Part shown: piece after piece, positions 53,503 to 62,506 of the stretch
How the letters are laid out: each line of letters begins with the position of its first letter
How positions within the stretch are numbered: the stretch's first letter is position 1
Origin: Rugamonas rivuli
GTDB lineage: Bacteria > Pseudomonadota > Gammaproteobacteria > Burkholderiales > Burkholderiaceae_D
Assembly: GCF_009380165.1 (NCBI RefSeq)
Contig: NZ_WHUF01000001.1
Location: 434,001-498,000, forward strand
DNA: 64,000 bases
Direction: 5' to 3'
Notes under the pieces: generated by a model
Seen by the model: the letters and a program-made list of their open reading frames with translations, nothing else
Databases searched by the model: none
What the model was told of the DNA's origin: nothing
Made by a program: the position numbers and the translations under genes

Positions 53503-55865
53503 TCGGCGATGGCGTAACCGTCGCGGCCTTTGCGTTTGGCCGCGTACAGCGCGGTGTCGGCGCGCGCCACCAGTTCGGCCGGCGTCTCGCCGTCGCGTTG
53601 ATGCAGCGCGATGCCGATGCTGGTGGTGATCTGCATCGTCTTGCCGGCCACATTGAACGGCCGGCGCACCGCTTCGACGAATTTGGCCGCCAGCCGCGCG
53701 GCTTCGTCCGGGCCGTCCACCTGTTCGAGCACGATCACGAATTCGTCGCCCGCCAGCCGCGCCACCGTGTCCGAGGCGCGCACGCTGCCCGCCAGCCGCG
53801 AGGCGAATTCCTTCAGCACGATGTCGCCGGCGCCGTGGCCCAGCGTGTCGTTGATGCTCTTGAAGTTGTCCACGTCCAGGTAGGCCAGCGCCAGCGGCCT
53901 GCGGTTGCGCTTGGCCCGCACCAGCGCCAGTTGCAGGATCTCTTCGAACATCAGGCGGTTGGCGATGCCGGTCAGCGTGTCGATGCGGGCCAGCTGCGTC
54001 AGGCGCTCCTCGATCTCCTTCATGCGCGTGGTGTCGTGCGTCAGCGAATAGATGCCGACCACCTGGCCGGCCGCGTCGATCTCCGGCACGAAGGTGGTTT
54101 CCAGCGTATGCAGGCTGCCGTCGATCTGGGCCTTCAGCTCGTAGGTGGCGATCTGGCCGTGATAGGCCTGTTCGAGATAGGACTCGGCGTGTTCGTAGTG
54201 GTCGCGGCCTATGCCGTCGACCAGGTGGCGGCCGATCAGCTTTTCCGGCTCAACGCCGAACCACTGGAAGAAGGTCGCGTTGACGAACTGGAAGCGGCGC
54301 TTCTGGTCCAGGTAGGAGATCAGCACCGGCAGGTTATCGGTCAGCAGCTTGAGGCGCTTTTCGCTGGCGGCCTGGCGCAGCTCGGCGTTTTTACGCTCGG
54401 TGATATCGACCGCCATCAGGTAGACGCCGGCCACGCTGCCGTCGGCGGCGATGTCGGGTATCAGGTCGCCCATCACCTGCTGCAGCTTGCCGTCCTTGCG
54501 GCCTTCGCGTTCGTAGTGCACGCGGTCGCCGCGCGCCGCCGCCGCGTGGTAGGGCGCGATGGAGGCGACGAATTCCTCGCCCAGTACCTCTGTCATGGTC
54601 CGCCCCAGCATGGACTGCGGATCGAGGCCCAGCATGGTGCGGAAGTATTCGTTGGTGAAGTGGTAGCGGTTGTCGCGGTCGATGTAGGCCACCAGCGCGG
54701 GGATGCTGTCGGCGATCATGCGCAGGCGTTTCTCGCTGGCGGCGATCAGCGATTCGTTCTCGCGTATCGCTTCCTGCGCCTGTTCGCGCTCGGCCATCAG
54801 CTCGTGGAAGGCGCTGCTTAATTCGCCGATCTCGTCGCGGCGGCGCCGTTGCAGCACGCCGATGCTGACGTCCCCGCTGCGGATGTCGCTGATGTTGCGG
54901 CGCAGGCGGCCCAGTGGCTTGAGCAAGGCCTGGATCGCCAGCCAGGCCATCAGCCCCGCCAGCGCGGCGAAGGCGCCGGCCGCCAGCATCGCGTGGCGGC
55001 GCATCTCGATCATCGGCGCGAAGGCTTCGTCGACCGGGAAGCGGGCGCCGATGACCCAGTTGGTTGTGGCCAGGTGCTTGTATGAGTAGATGCCTTCGCT
55101 GCCGTCCTTGTTGGCCGCTTCGGTCCAGCCTTCGAAGCCGCGCAGCGCCATCTCGGTGGCGCGGTTGTAGCCGGGGCGCGCGTTGATGTGCTCCAGCAGC
55201 CGCTTGGGGTTGGGGTGGTGCAGCAGGATGCCTTCGCTGGTCATGATGAACATGTAGCCGGTCTTGCCCGGTTTTTGCGCCGCGATCTGCGACAGGAAGT
55301 CGGAGTCGGTCAGGTCGATGCTACCGCCCAGCAGCATCACGGCCTTGCCTTCGGCATTGAGCAGCGGATGGATGATCATGATGGCGGGGCGGCCGGACAG
55401 CAGGCTTTTGAACGGCGGCGACACTACCACGCGGCCTTGGGCCAGCACCTTCTGCATGTAGGTGCGCGGCCGCTCGTCCAGCGCCAGCACGGCGGCGCCT
55501 GCGCCTTCTGTGTGTATCAGCACGCCGTTGCGGTTGAAGATGTGCAGGTTGAGGAACTCCTTGCGCACGGCCGGATGGCGGGCGACGAAGGCGCTCATGC
55601 GCTCGGGATCGAGGCCGGCGTCGGGCGGCATGGCATCGGCCAGGCTGGCCAGCAGGGCTTTCTTGGCGGTGATCTGGGCGTCCACCTGGGCGGCGGCCGA
55701 GGAGAGCAGGGCATATTGCTGGTCGCCGATCACGCTCTTCATATCGCGTTCGGCCAGCACCAGCGCGACCCAGGTGACGATGACCGTCGCGGCCAGCACC
55801 AGCATGACGACCACCGCCGTCATGCGGAATTTGAGGCTGCGCGGCAGCAGTGCTAAAACGGCCAT
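53499..55865 (-). CDS. dCache-HAMP-PAS-PAS diguanylate cyclase
   Basis: A 788-residue membrane sensor from the ATG at 55865 (MAVLALLPRSLKF). Order: TM helix (about 15-35), periplasmic double Cache (about 40-290), TM helix, HAMP (ending ISDIRSGDVSIGVLQR and a DEIGEL stretch), two PAS domains, then GGDEF. The active site reads RLAGDEFVIVL, so the first Gly of GGDEF is Ala, a change often still active. An RASD inhibitory site precedes it. Probably a cyclase responding to a small periplasmic ligand. Confidence 0.94.
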   Translation of the reverse strand: MAVLALLPRSLKFRMTAVVVMLVLAATVIVTWVALVLAERDMKSVIGDQQYALLSSAAAQVDAQITAKKALLASLADAMPPDAGLDPERMSAFVARHPAVRKEFLNLHIFNRNGVLIHTEGAGAAVLALDERPRTYMQKVLAQGRVVVSPPFKSLLSGRPAIMIIHPLLNAEGKAVMLLGGSIDLTDSDFLSQIAAQKPGKTGYMFIMTSEGILLHHPNPKRLLEHINARPGYNRATEMALRGFEGWTEAANKDGSEGIYSYKHLATTNWVIGARFPVDEAFAPMIEMRRHAMLAAGAFAALAGLMAWLAIQALLKPLGRLRRNISDIRSGDVSIGVLQRRRRDEIGELSSAFHELMAEREQAQEAIRENESLIAASEKRLRMIADSIPALVAYIDRDNRYHFTNEYFRTMLGLDPQSMLGRTMTEVLGEEFVASIAPYHAAAARGDRVHYEREGRKDGKLQQVMGDLIPDIAADGSVAGVYLMAVDITERKNAELRQAASEKRLKLLTDNLPVLISYLDQKRRFQFVNATFFQWFGVEPEKLIGRHLVDGIGRDHYEHAESYLEQAYHGQIATYELKAQIDGSLHTLETTFVPEIDAAGQVVGIYSLTHDTTRMKEIEERLTQLARIDTLTGIANRLMFEEILQLALVRAKRNRRPLALAYLDVDNFKSINDTLGHGAGDIVLKEFASRLAGSVRASDTVARLAGDEFVIVLEQVDGPDEAARLAAKFVEAVRRPFNVAGKTMQITTSIGIALHQRDGETPAELVARADTALYAAKRKGRDGYAIAD

Positions 55866-55958
55866 TTCGCTCTGTTCTTGGTATGTTGGACGGAGTATTA
55901 CATACACGGCCCCGCAAGGCCAGCGGGTACAATGTGCGCTTTACACGGAACAGTGACT

Positions 55959-56609
55959 ATGCTGCGGGCGATTTTGTGGGACAACGACGGCGTTCTGGTT
56001 GACACGGAGCGCCTGTTTTACGAGGCTAACCGGGAACTGTTCCGGCCCCTGGGACTGGAGCTGAGCGAGCAGCACTTCTTCGACTGGTACCTGGCCGACA
56101 ACTGCGGCGCATGGCATCTGCTGGAGCCGCAATTGAGCATGGCCGACATGGATGCATGGCGCAGCGAGCGCAATCGCCACTACGCGGCCACGCTGGCGTC
56201 CGAGCATATCCCGGCGATCGACGGCGTCGGCGCGGTGCTGGCCAGCCTGTCGCCGCGCGTGCGCATGGGTGTCGTCACCAGTTCCAACCGCAACCACTTC
56301 GAGATCATCCATCAGCGGCTGGATCTGCTGCCGCACTTCGAATTCGTGCTGACGCATGAGTCCTACGCGAACAGCAAACCGTCGCCGGAGCCTTATCTGC
56401 TGGGCCTTGAGCGGCTGGGCGTGGGTGCCGCCGACTGCCTGGTGGTGGAAGACTCGCCGCGCGGCTTGCAGGCTGCAACGGCGGCCGGCATCCGCTGCAT
56501 CATCCTGCGCAATGCACTGACACGCGGCCATGACTTCCCAGGCGCTTGGCGCGTGGTCGACACCATGCCCGAGCTGCTGGCGGAGATCGAACTGCTGATC
56601 GCCGCTTAA
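55959..56609 (+). CDS. HAD-family phosphatase/phosphoglucomutase-like
   Basis: A 216-residue HAD hydrolase. Motif I is [13 protein letters not shown], motif II is [11 protein letters not shown], motif III is [17 protein letters not shown], and motif IV is [18 protein letters not shown] helical cap lies between motifs I and II, as in beta-phosphoglucomutase and PGP-like enzymes. Substrate not determinable. Its TAA overlaps the stop of the convergent chemoreceptor gene within TTAA. Confidence 0.9.
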   Translation: MLRAILWDNDGVLVDTERLFYEANRELFRPLGLELSEQHFFDWYLADNCGAWHLLEPQLSMADMDAWRSERNRHYAATLASEHIPAIDGVGAVLASLSPRVRMGVVTSSNRNHFEIIHQRLDLLPHFEFVLTHESYANSKPSPEPYLLGLERLGVGAADCLVVEDSPRGLQAATAAGIRCIILRNALTRGHDFPGAWRVVDTMPELLAEIELLIAA

Positions 56610-57865
56610 CGCGCGGACGACGCCAGCTCGGCAAACTCCTGCTGCGACTCCTTCTGCGACCGTGCGGCCCCGCGTCGCGCCGACTTGATCGGCTTGACGC
56701 TGGCGCTACGGCGCGCAACCCCATCGCCACTGAGCTTGAACACGCCCACCGCGGCTTGCAGGTGCGCGGCTTGGTCGCGCATGGTGGCTGCCGCCGCCGA
56801 TGCCTGTTCGACCAGCGCGGCGTTCTGCTGCGTGGTCTGGTCCATCTCGGCGATGGCGCCGTTGATGTGCTCAATGCCGGACAGCTGCTCCTGGCTGGCG
56901 GCGGCGATGTCGCTCATGATGTCGGTGAAGCGGCGCACGCTGGCGACGATCTCCGTCATCGTCACGCCGGCCTGGTCGACCAGCCGCGCGCCGGCATCGA
57001 CCTGGTCGACCGAGTCGCCGATCAGGCCCTTGATTTCGCGAGCGGCGGCGGCGGAGCGCTGCGCCAGGTTGCGCACCTCGTTGGCCACAACGGCGAAGCC
57101 GCGTCCTTGCTCGCCCGCGCGTGCCGCTTCGACTGCGGCGTTCAAGGCCAGGATGTTGGTCTGGAAGGCGATGCCGTCGATGACGGCGATGATGTCGACG
57201 ATCTTGCGCGCCGAGGCGTTGATCGAGGCCATCGTGTCGACCACCTGCGCCACCACCGCGCCGCCCTGGCCGGCGACGGCGGACGCCGATACCGCCAGCT
57301 GGTTGGCCTGGTTGGCGTTGGCGGCGTTCTGCTTGACGGTGGAGGTCAACTCCTCCATCGACGACGCGGTTTCCTCCAGCGAGCCGGCCTGGCGCTCGGT
57401 GCGCTCGGACAGGTCCATATTCCCCGCTGCGATTTCGGCCGAGGCGGTGCCGATGGCCTCGGTGCCGCCGCGCACCTCGGAAACGATGTTGATCAGGCTG
57501 GTGTTCATATCCTTGAGCGCGGCCGACAGCTGGCCGATCTCGTCGCGCGAACGCACTTCGATGTTGGAACTGAGGTCGCCGCCGGCCACGGTGCGCGCCA
57601 CCCGCACAGCGTGGCGGATCGGGCCGACGATGCCGCGCGTGATGTACCAGGCGGTGAACAGGCTCATCACGCCGCCGGCTGCGCCGAGCGCGATCATCAG
57701 CGTGGTGTAGAACGAAGCGATGCCGGCGGCGGTGCCGGATGCGTGCTCTGTGCTGGTGGCCCGCATGCCGATGGCGCCTATCGTCACCACCACGGCGAGC
57801 ATCAATGTTGTTAATGAAAAAGCAATTGTCAGGCGTTGGCCTATCTTGATATCGGCAATCTTCAT
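56606..57865 (-). CDS. Methyl-accepting chemotaxis protein lacking a ligand-binding domain
   Basis: A 419-residue chemoreceptor from the ATG at 57865 ([12 protein letters not shown]). TM1 (about 12-33) is followed by only about 15-20 residues, then TM2 (about 52-75), a HAMP domain, and a full signalling domain with the hairpin tip [20 protein letters not shown] and [20 protein letters not shown]. The usual 150-residue four-helix sensor between the TMs is absent. No CheW-binding pentapeptide for CheR is visible at the end. Confidence 0.93.
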   Translation of the reverse strand: MKIADIKIGQRLTIAFSLTTLMLAVVVTIGAIGMRATSTEHASGTAAGIASFYTTLMIALGAAGGVMSLFTAWYITRGIVGPIRHAVRVARTVAGGDLSSNIEVRSRDEIGQLSAALKDMNTSLINIVSEVRGGTEAIGTASAEIAAGNMDLSERTERQAGSLEETASSMEELTSTVKQNAANANQANQLAVSASAVAGQGGAVVAQVVDTMASINASARKIVDIIAVIDGIAFQTNILALNAAVEAARAGEQGRGFAVVANEVRNLAQRSAAAAREIKGLIGDSVDQVDAGARLVDQAGVTMTEIVASVRRFTDIMSDIAAASQEQLSGIEHINGAIAEMDQTTQQNAALVEQASAAAATMRDQAAHLQAAVGVFKLSGDGVARRSASVKPIKSARRGAARSQKESQQEFAELASSAR

Positions 57866-58078
57866 GTCTCGTCTTTTATTATGTTTGTAAGAACCGGTAT
57901 TTGCTCCGGGGAACGGAAAGTGTATCAGCGAACGGTCGTGCGAATCTATTACTTTTAGCAATATTTCGCTGCCGTGCGATGAAGGTGTTGCACTTTGGTT
58001 CGGGAAGGGAAGCGGGAGGCGGCAGGACGCCGTCTCCCGGTGGCGGCACCGGGGTCCGGTGCGCCAATTTGGTGCGGA

Positions 58079-59509
58079 TCAGACGCCGCAGTATGCCGTC
58101 TTGACGGTGGTGAAGAACTCGGCGGCGTAGCTGCCCTGTTCGCGCGAGCCGTAGCTGGAAGCCTTGGTGCCGCCGAATGGCACGTGGTAGTCGACACCGG
58201 CGGTCGGCACGTTGACCATCACCATGCCGGCCTGGGCGTGGCGCTTGAAGTGGGTGGCGTGCTTGAGCGAGGTGGTGACGATGCCGCTCGACAGGCCGAA
58301 CTCGGTGTCGTTGGCCAGGGCCAGCGCGTGTTCGTAGCTGTCGGCCGGGATCACGCTGGCGACCGGGCCGAAGATTTCCTCGCGGCTGATGCGCATGTCG
58401 TTGCTGGCGTCGGTCAGCAGGGCGGGGCGCAGGTAGAAGCCGGGCGTCGGGCCGTCCAGGCGCTCGCCGCCGAAGGCCAGCGTGGCGCCTTCATCCTTGC
58501 CGATGCGGATGTAGTTCATGTCCTGCTCCAGCTGGTTGGCGTCGACCACGGGGCCGATGTCGGTGCCCGCGGTCAGGGCGTCGCCCACGTTCAGTTTGGC
58601 CAGCTCTTCCTTGACGGCGGCAACGAAGCGCGGGTAGATGTTCTTGCCGACGATCAGCCGGCTGGACGCGGTGCAGCGCTGGCCGGTGGAGAAGTAAGAA
58701 CCTTGCACGGCGCAGTACACGGCGGTGGCCAGGTCGGCGTCGTCCAGCACGATCAGCGGGTTCTTGCCGCCCATTTCGATCTGCACCTTGGCCAGGCGGC
58801 CCATGGCGGCGATGGCGACTTTCTTGCCGGTGGCGACCGAGCCGGTGAAGCTGATAGCGTTGACGCGGCGGTCGTTCAGCAGGGCCTGGCCGACCACGCT
58901 GCCGTGGCCCATCACCAGGTTGAACACGCCCGGCGGCAGGCCGGCGCGGCTGATGATCTCGGTCAGCGCCCAGGTGCTGGCCGGCACCAGCTCGGCCGGT
59001 TTCATGACGACGCAGTTGCCGTAGGCCAGGGCCGGGGCGATTTTCCACGACGGGATGGCGATGGGGAAGTTCCACGGGGCGATGATGCCGACCACGCCGA
59101 CCGGCTCGCGCGTGACTTCGACGTCGAGGTTGGGGCGCACGGACGGCAGCTTGTCGCCGCGCAGGCGCAGGCATTCGGCGGCGTAGAATTTGAAGATATT
59201 GCCGGCGCGGACCACTTCACCGATGCCTTCGGGCTTGGTCTTGCCTTCCTCGCGCGACAGCAGCGTGCCCAGCTCTTCGCGGCGGGCCAGGATTTCGTTG
59301 CCGATCTTGTCCAGCGCGTCGGCGCGCAGCTGGATGTTGGACAGCGCCCAGCCGGGTGCGGCGGCAGCGGCGGCGGCAATTGCCAGCTCGGTCTGCTGCG
59401 CGTCGGCCAGCGCGTAGTGGCCGATGACGTCGTTGGTGTTGGAAGGGTTGATGTTGGCAGAGCTGCTGGCGCCGTCGAGCCAGGCGCCGTTGATGTAGAG
59501 TTGTTTCAT
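58079..59509 (-). CDS. Aldehyde dehydrogenase, KGSADH/YcbD-like
   Basis: A 476-residue NAD(P)-dependent aldehyde dehydrogenase from the ATG at 59509 (MKQLYINGAWLDG). Catalytic Cys is in YFSTGQRCTASSR and Glu in IEMGGKNPLIVLDDADLA; the cofactor motif is FTGSVATGKKVA. The overall look is closest to alpha-ketoglutarate-semialdehyde dehydrogenases of sugar-acid and hydroxyproline pathways, but no such pathway genes are adjacent. Substrate is a guess. It stands alone with a large promoter gap. Confidence 0.9.
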   Translation of the reverse strand: MKQLYINGAWLDGASSSANINPSNTNDVIGHYALADAQQTELAIAAAAAAAPGWALSNIQLRADALDKIGNEILARREELGTLLSREEGKTKPEGIGEVVRAGNIFKFYAAECLRLRGDKLPSVRPNLDVEVTREPVGVVGIIAPWNFPIAIPSWKIAPALAYGNCVVMKPAELVPASTWALTEIISRAGLPPGVFNLVMGHGSVVGQALLNDRRVNAISFTGSVATGKKVAIAAMGRLAKVQIEMGGKNPLIVLDDADLATAVYCAVQGSYFSTGQRCTASSRLIVGKNIYPRFVAAVKEELAKLNVGDALTAGTDIGPVVDANQLEQDMNYIRIGKDEGATLAFGGERLDGPTPGFYLRPALLTDASNDMRISREEIFGPVASVIPADSYEHALALANDTEFGLSSGIVTTSLKHATHFKRHAQAGMVMVNVPTAGVDYHVPFGGTKASSYGSREQGSYAAEFFTTVKTAYCGV

Positions 59510-59658
59510 TATTTCCGCTTTAGGCCTGAGAGGTGGGGAAGTTGACATTATCGCTCGTTATCACAATTTTCACCTATTTGGCCGTAAACGATGTAAAATA
59601 GTAACCAGTGTTGTCGCATTAGAAATTAAACTAAGCCTCTGGTAGGGCGGATGTTTCG

Positions 59659-59700
59659 AAAGGGTTGGAACCGTCGAGGTTCCAGCCCTTTTTTGTTTTT
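59659..59700 (+). terminator. Strong intrinsic terminator with no plus-strand gene before it
   Basis: A 14-bp stem (59659-59672 with 59678-59691, one G-U pair) and a GTCGA loop are followed by TTTTTTGTTTTT on the plus strand. On the minus strand the wobble becomes a mismatch and only TTT follows, so it points rightward. The nearest plus-strand gene to the left ends at 56609 with two minus-strand genes between. It may end a small RNA. A less likely reading is a weak bidirectional terminator for the exporter gene. Confidence 0.65.
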
Positions 59701-60334
59701 ACGGCGCGGTCCAGGCCTGGCTGGCGCTGAGGATGGCGGTCAGTATCAGCAGCGCGCCCATCAGGCGGGCAGCCACGGTGGCGGCGGCGGGATGGGCGGC
59801 GAACCAGCCGCTGGCGCCGCTTGCGGCGTAGGCCAGCGCCCCGTAGACGCCCAGCTGTGTCAGCGCGGTGATGCCGCCCAGTACGCCGGATTGGACCCAC
59901 AGCGGCCCCTGGCCCGGCTTGAGGAATTGCGGGAAGATCGCCAGCATGAAGATGTAGGCCTTGGGATTGAGCAGGCTGGTGGTCAGCGCGCGGCGGAAGA
60001 TGACGGCGTCGGCCATCGCCTCGGCGCCGGGCGTCGGGTGGAAGATGCTGTCGCTGCGCAGCAGGCTGTAGCCCATCCAGGCGATGTAGGCGGCGCCGGC
60101 CAGCAGCATGATCTTGAACAGCGGCGGCCAGTATTGCAGCGCCACGGCCACGCCGACGGCGCCCATGCACAGGTGGCAGAAGCCGCCGGCGATGATGCCG
60201 CCCACCGCCGCCATGCCGGAGCGGCGCCCGCCCAGCATGGAACTGCCCATGACGAAGGCCATGTCCAGGCCGGGCAGGGCGATCACCCCGAAGACGACGA
60301 CAAAATACAGCCACAGGTTGGCGGTCTGGCTCAT
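59699..60334 (-). CDS. LysE/RhtB-family amino acid exporter
   Basis: A 211-residue membrane protein with about six helices. Family features are VFGVIALPGLDMAFVMGSSM (LysE PGP-like region), a glycine-rich GGIIAGGFCHL and RRALTTSLLNPKAYIFMLAI. It exports an amino acid or homoserine-like compound; which one cannot be told. It diverges from a WYL regulator, its probable controller. Confidence 0.93.
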   Translation of the reverse strand: MSQTANLWLYFVVVFGVIALPGLDMAFVMGSSMLGGRRSGMAAVGGIIAGGFCHLCMGAVGVAVALQYWPPLFKIMLLAGAAYIAWMGYSLLRSDSIFHPTPGAEAMADAVIFRRALTTSLLNPKAYIFMLAIFPQFLKPGQGPLWVQSGVLGGITALTQLGVYGALAYAASGASGWFAAHPAAATVAARLMGALLILTAILSASQAWTAP

Positions 60335-60418
60335 GTTGATTCCTTGGAGAGGTTGTTTGCCGCAGTTTAATGATTAAATAGGACGGATTCGGCCCTGTTA
60401 ATCTGCTATCTTTGCGGC

Positions 60419-61393
60419 ATGTACCATCCAACCACCCGCGTTCTGGCCGTGCTGGAACTGCTGCAAACCCATGGCCGCCTGAGCGGCGCCGAGATGGCTG
60501 GCCGCCTGGGCGTGGACGGCCGCACGCTGCGCCGCTACATCGTCATGCTGGAACAGATCGGTATCCCCATCACGACCGAGCGCGGCCGTCATGGCGGCTA
60601 TGCGCTGATGCCGGGTTTTAAGCTGCCGCCCATGATGTTCACCGACGACGAGGCGCTGGCCTTGTCGCTGGGGCTGCTGGCGGCGCGCAGCCTGGGGCTG
60701 GCCGAGGCGGCGCCGGCGGTGGCCAGCGCCCAGGCCAAGCTGGGCCGCATCATGCCGGACGGCCTGCGCCAGCGCGTGGACGCGATCGACGCCACGGTAC
60801 GGCTGGATTTGCGCTCGGCCACGCAGTCCGGTGGCGCGCAGGACGGGGCGACGCAGGACAATGCGGCGCTGACCGCGCTCAGCCTGGCGGCCAAGTCGCG
60901 CCGGCGCGTGCACCTGCGCTACCGTGCCGGCGACGCCGACAGCGAGCGCGATGTCGATACCTACGGCCTGGTGTACTACAGCGGCTACTGGTATGCGGTC
61001 GGGCATTGCCATCTGCGGGGCGGTATCCGCACCTTCCGCCTGGACCGCGTGCTGCAGGTGGCGCCGGCCGAGGGCGGCTACGAGCTACCGCCCGGCTTTG
61101 ACGCGCTGGTGCATCTGCGGCAGTCGGTGGCGACGCTGCCGCGCAGGTTCGCCGCCAGGATCCTGCTGAAGACCGACCTGGCTTCGGCTCGCCGCGCCTT
61201 CATCGACACCTTCGGCCTGTTCGAGCAAACGGCCGATGGCGTGCTGCTGCACAACCAGTCGGACGAGCTGGGCTGGCTGGCGCGGCAACTGGCGGCGGCG
61301 CCGTTCGAATTCACTGTACTGGAGCCGGATTCGCTGCGCGCCGAACTGCGCACCGTTGCCGAACGCTTGGTGCGCGCGGCCGGCCTCCGCTAG
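60419..61393 (+). CDS. HTH-WYL transcriptional regulator (YafY type)
   Basis: A 324-residue regulator. The N-terminal winged helix has RLSGAEMAGRLGVDGRTLRR; the middle is a WYL domain (DTYGLVYYSGYWYAVGHCHL and TFRLDRV). The hallmark triplet reads Trp-Tyr-Ala. WYL domains sense nucleic acid or small ligands. Divergent from the LysE exporter with 84 bp between, so likely its regulator. Confidence 0.93.
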   Translation: MYHPTTRVLAVLELLQTHGRLSGAEMAGRLGVDGRTLRRYIVMLEQIGIPITTERGRHGGYALMPGFKLPPMMFTDDEALALSLGLLAARSLGLAEAAPAVASAQAKLGRIMPDGLRQRVDAIDATVRLDLRSATQSGGAQDGATQDNAALTALSLAAKSRRRVHLRYRAGDADSERDVDTYGLVYYSGYWYAVGHCHLRGGIRTFRLDRVLQVAPAEGGYELPPGFDALVHLRQSVATLPRRFAARILLKTDLASARRAFIDTFGLFEQTADGVLLHNQSDELGWLARQLAAAPFEFTVLEPDSLRAELRTVAERLVRAAGLR

Positions 61394-61425
61394 AATGCCG
61401 CCACGCAAATTAATTCGAAGGAACT

Positions 61426-62208
61426 ATGTATCTGATTCAACGATCCGTGGCAGCGGCGGCGCTGGCCTGCGGACTGCTGGGCGCCAGCCTGGCCTGGGCC
61501 GGCAACTGCCCGGCGCATTATGTCGATGGCCGTCTGCCGGAAATCCGCAACGCCAAGATGAACAGTGCCACCACCGAGCTGTGCTACGGTGTGTTCGGCG
61601 TCATGCATTCGGGGATCACGCGCACGCCGCTGTGGTCGGCCGAGCATCTGACGGCCGACAATATCGAGGCGGCCAAGAACCTGTCGCGCGAGAATTCCTT
61701 CCACACCGAATCGCAGCTGCCGGCCGGCCGCCGCGCCGAGCTGTCGGACTACGCCCGCAGCGGCTTCGACCGTGGCCACATGGCGCCGAACGGCGACATG
61801 CCGGACCGCGAGACCCAGCACGAAAGCTTCACGCTGGCGAACATGGTGCCGCAGGATGCGGATAATAACCGTCATGTGTGGGCCGGCATCGAGGGCGCGG
61901 TGCGCAAGCTGGCGCAGAAGGAGGGCGATCTGTACGTGATCACCGGCCCGGCCTTCATCGGCGGCAATCTGCAAAAGGCTGGCAATGTGCTGGTGCCCAC
62001 GCATTTGTACAAGCTGGTCTACAGCCCGCGCCAGCGCGCCGGCGCCGCCTTCTTCATCGAGAACCGCGCGGATGCGGAATATGAAACGCTGAGCGTTGCG
62101 CAGTTGGAGGCCCGCGTCGGCATCAACCTGCTGCCGTCGCTGGCGGATGGCCAAAAGGAGACGATGTTGCGTCTGCCGAAGGTAAAACCACGTAAATCCC
62201 GGAGCTAA
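61426..62208 (+). CDS. Secreted DNA/RNA non-specific endonuclease
   Basis: A 260-residue exported nuclease of the NucA/Serratia family. A signal peptide ends at SLAWA before GNCPAHY. The active-site signature is FDRGHMAPNGDM with the catalytic His, followed by NMVPQDADNNRHVW with the Mg-binding Asn. It likely degrades extracellular DNA and RNA for nutrients. It starts 33 bp after the WYL gene. Confidence 0.94.
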   Translation: MYLIQRSVAAAALACGLLGASLAWAGNCPAHYVDGRLPEIRNAKMNSATTELCYGVFGVMHSGITRTPLWSAEHLTADNIEAAKNLSRENSFHTESQLPAGRRAELSDYARSGFDRGHMAPNGDMPDRETQHESFTLANMVPQDADNNRHVWAGIEGAVRKLAQKEGDLYVITGPAFIGGNLQKAGNVLVPTHLYKLVYSPRQRAGAAFFIENRADAEYETLSVAQLEARVGINLLPSLADGQKETMLRLPKVKPRKSRS

Positions 62209-62210
62209 TC

Positions 62211-62459
62211 ATGAGCAAATTTGTACCCTACGCCAACGAGGCCGACGTGCTGAACATCGGCCAGCTGTCGATAGAAAACCGGCTCGACCGCATCACCATC
62301 AGCGGCGATGTCGACCTGACCGCCGACCTGGCGGGCCTGGCCGACGCGCGCGCGCTGCATGCGCTGCTGGGGGAGGTGGTGGCGCGGCTGGAGGCGCAGA
62401 AACTGCCGGCGCGCTTGCCCCCGCCGGCCACGCAGACGGTGGCCAACCCCTTCGATTAG
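62211..62459 (+). CDS. Small protein of unknown function
   Basis: An 82-residue protein beginning MSKFVPYANEADVLNIGQLS and ending in a Pro/Ala-rich tail PARLPPPATQTVANPFD. A middle ENRLDRITISGDVDLTADLA looks like beta structure followed by a helix. I recognise no family. It begins 2 bp after the nuclease stop, so it is probably cotranslated with it; an immunity or chaperone role is only a guess. Confidence 0.75.
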   Translation: MSKFVPYANEADVLNIGQLSIENRLDRITISGDVDLTADLAGLADARALHALLGEVVARLEAQKLPARLPPPATQTVANPFD

Positions 62460-62506
62460 TGCCGTTCTGATGCTACTATCGTGCAATCGTATCCTTGGGC
62501 ATCATC

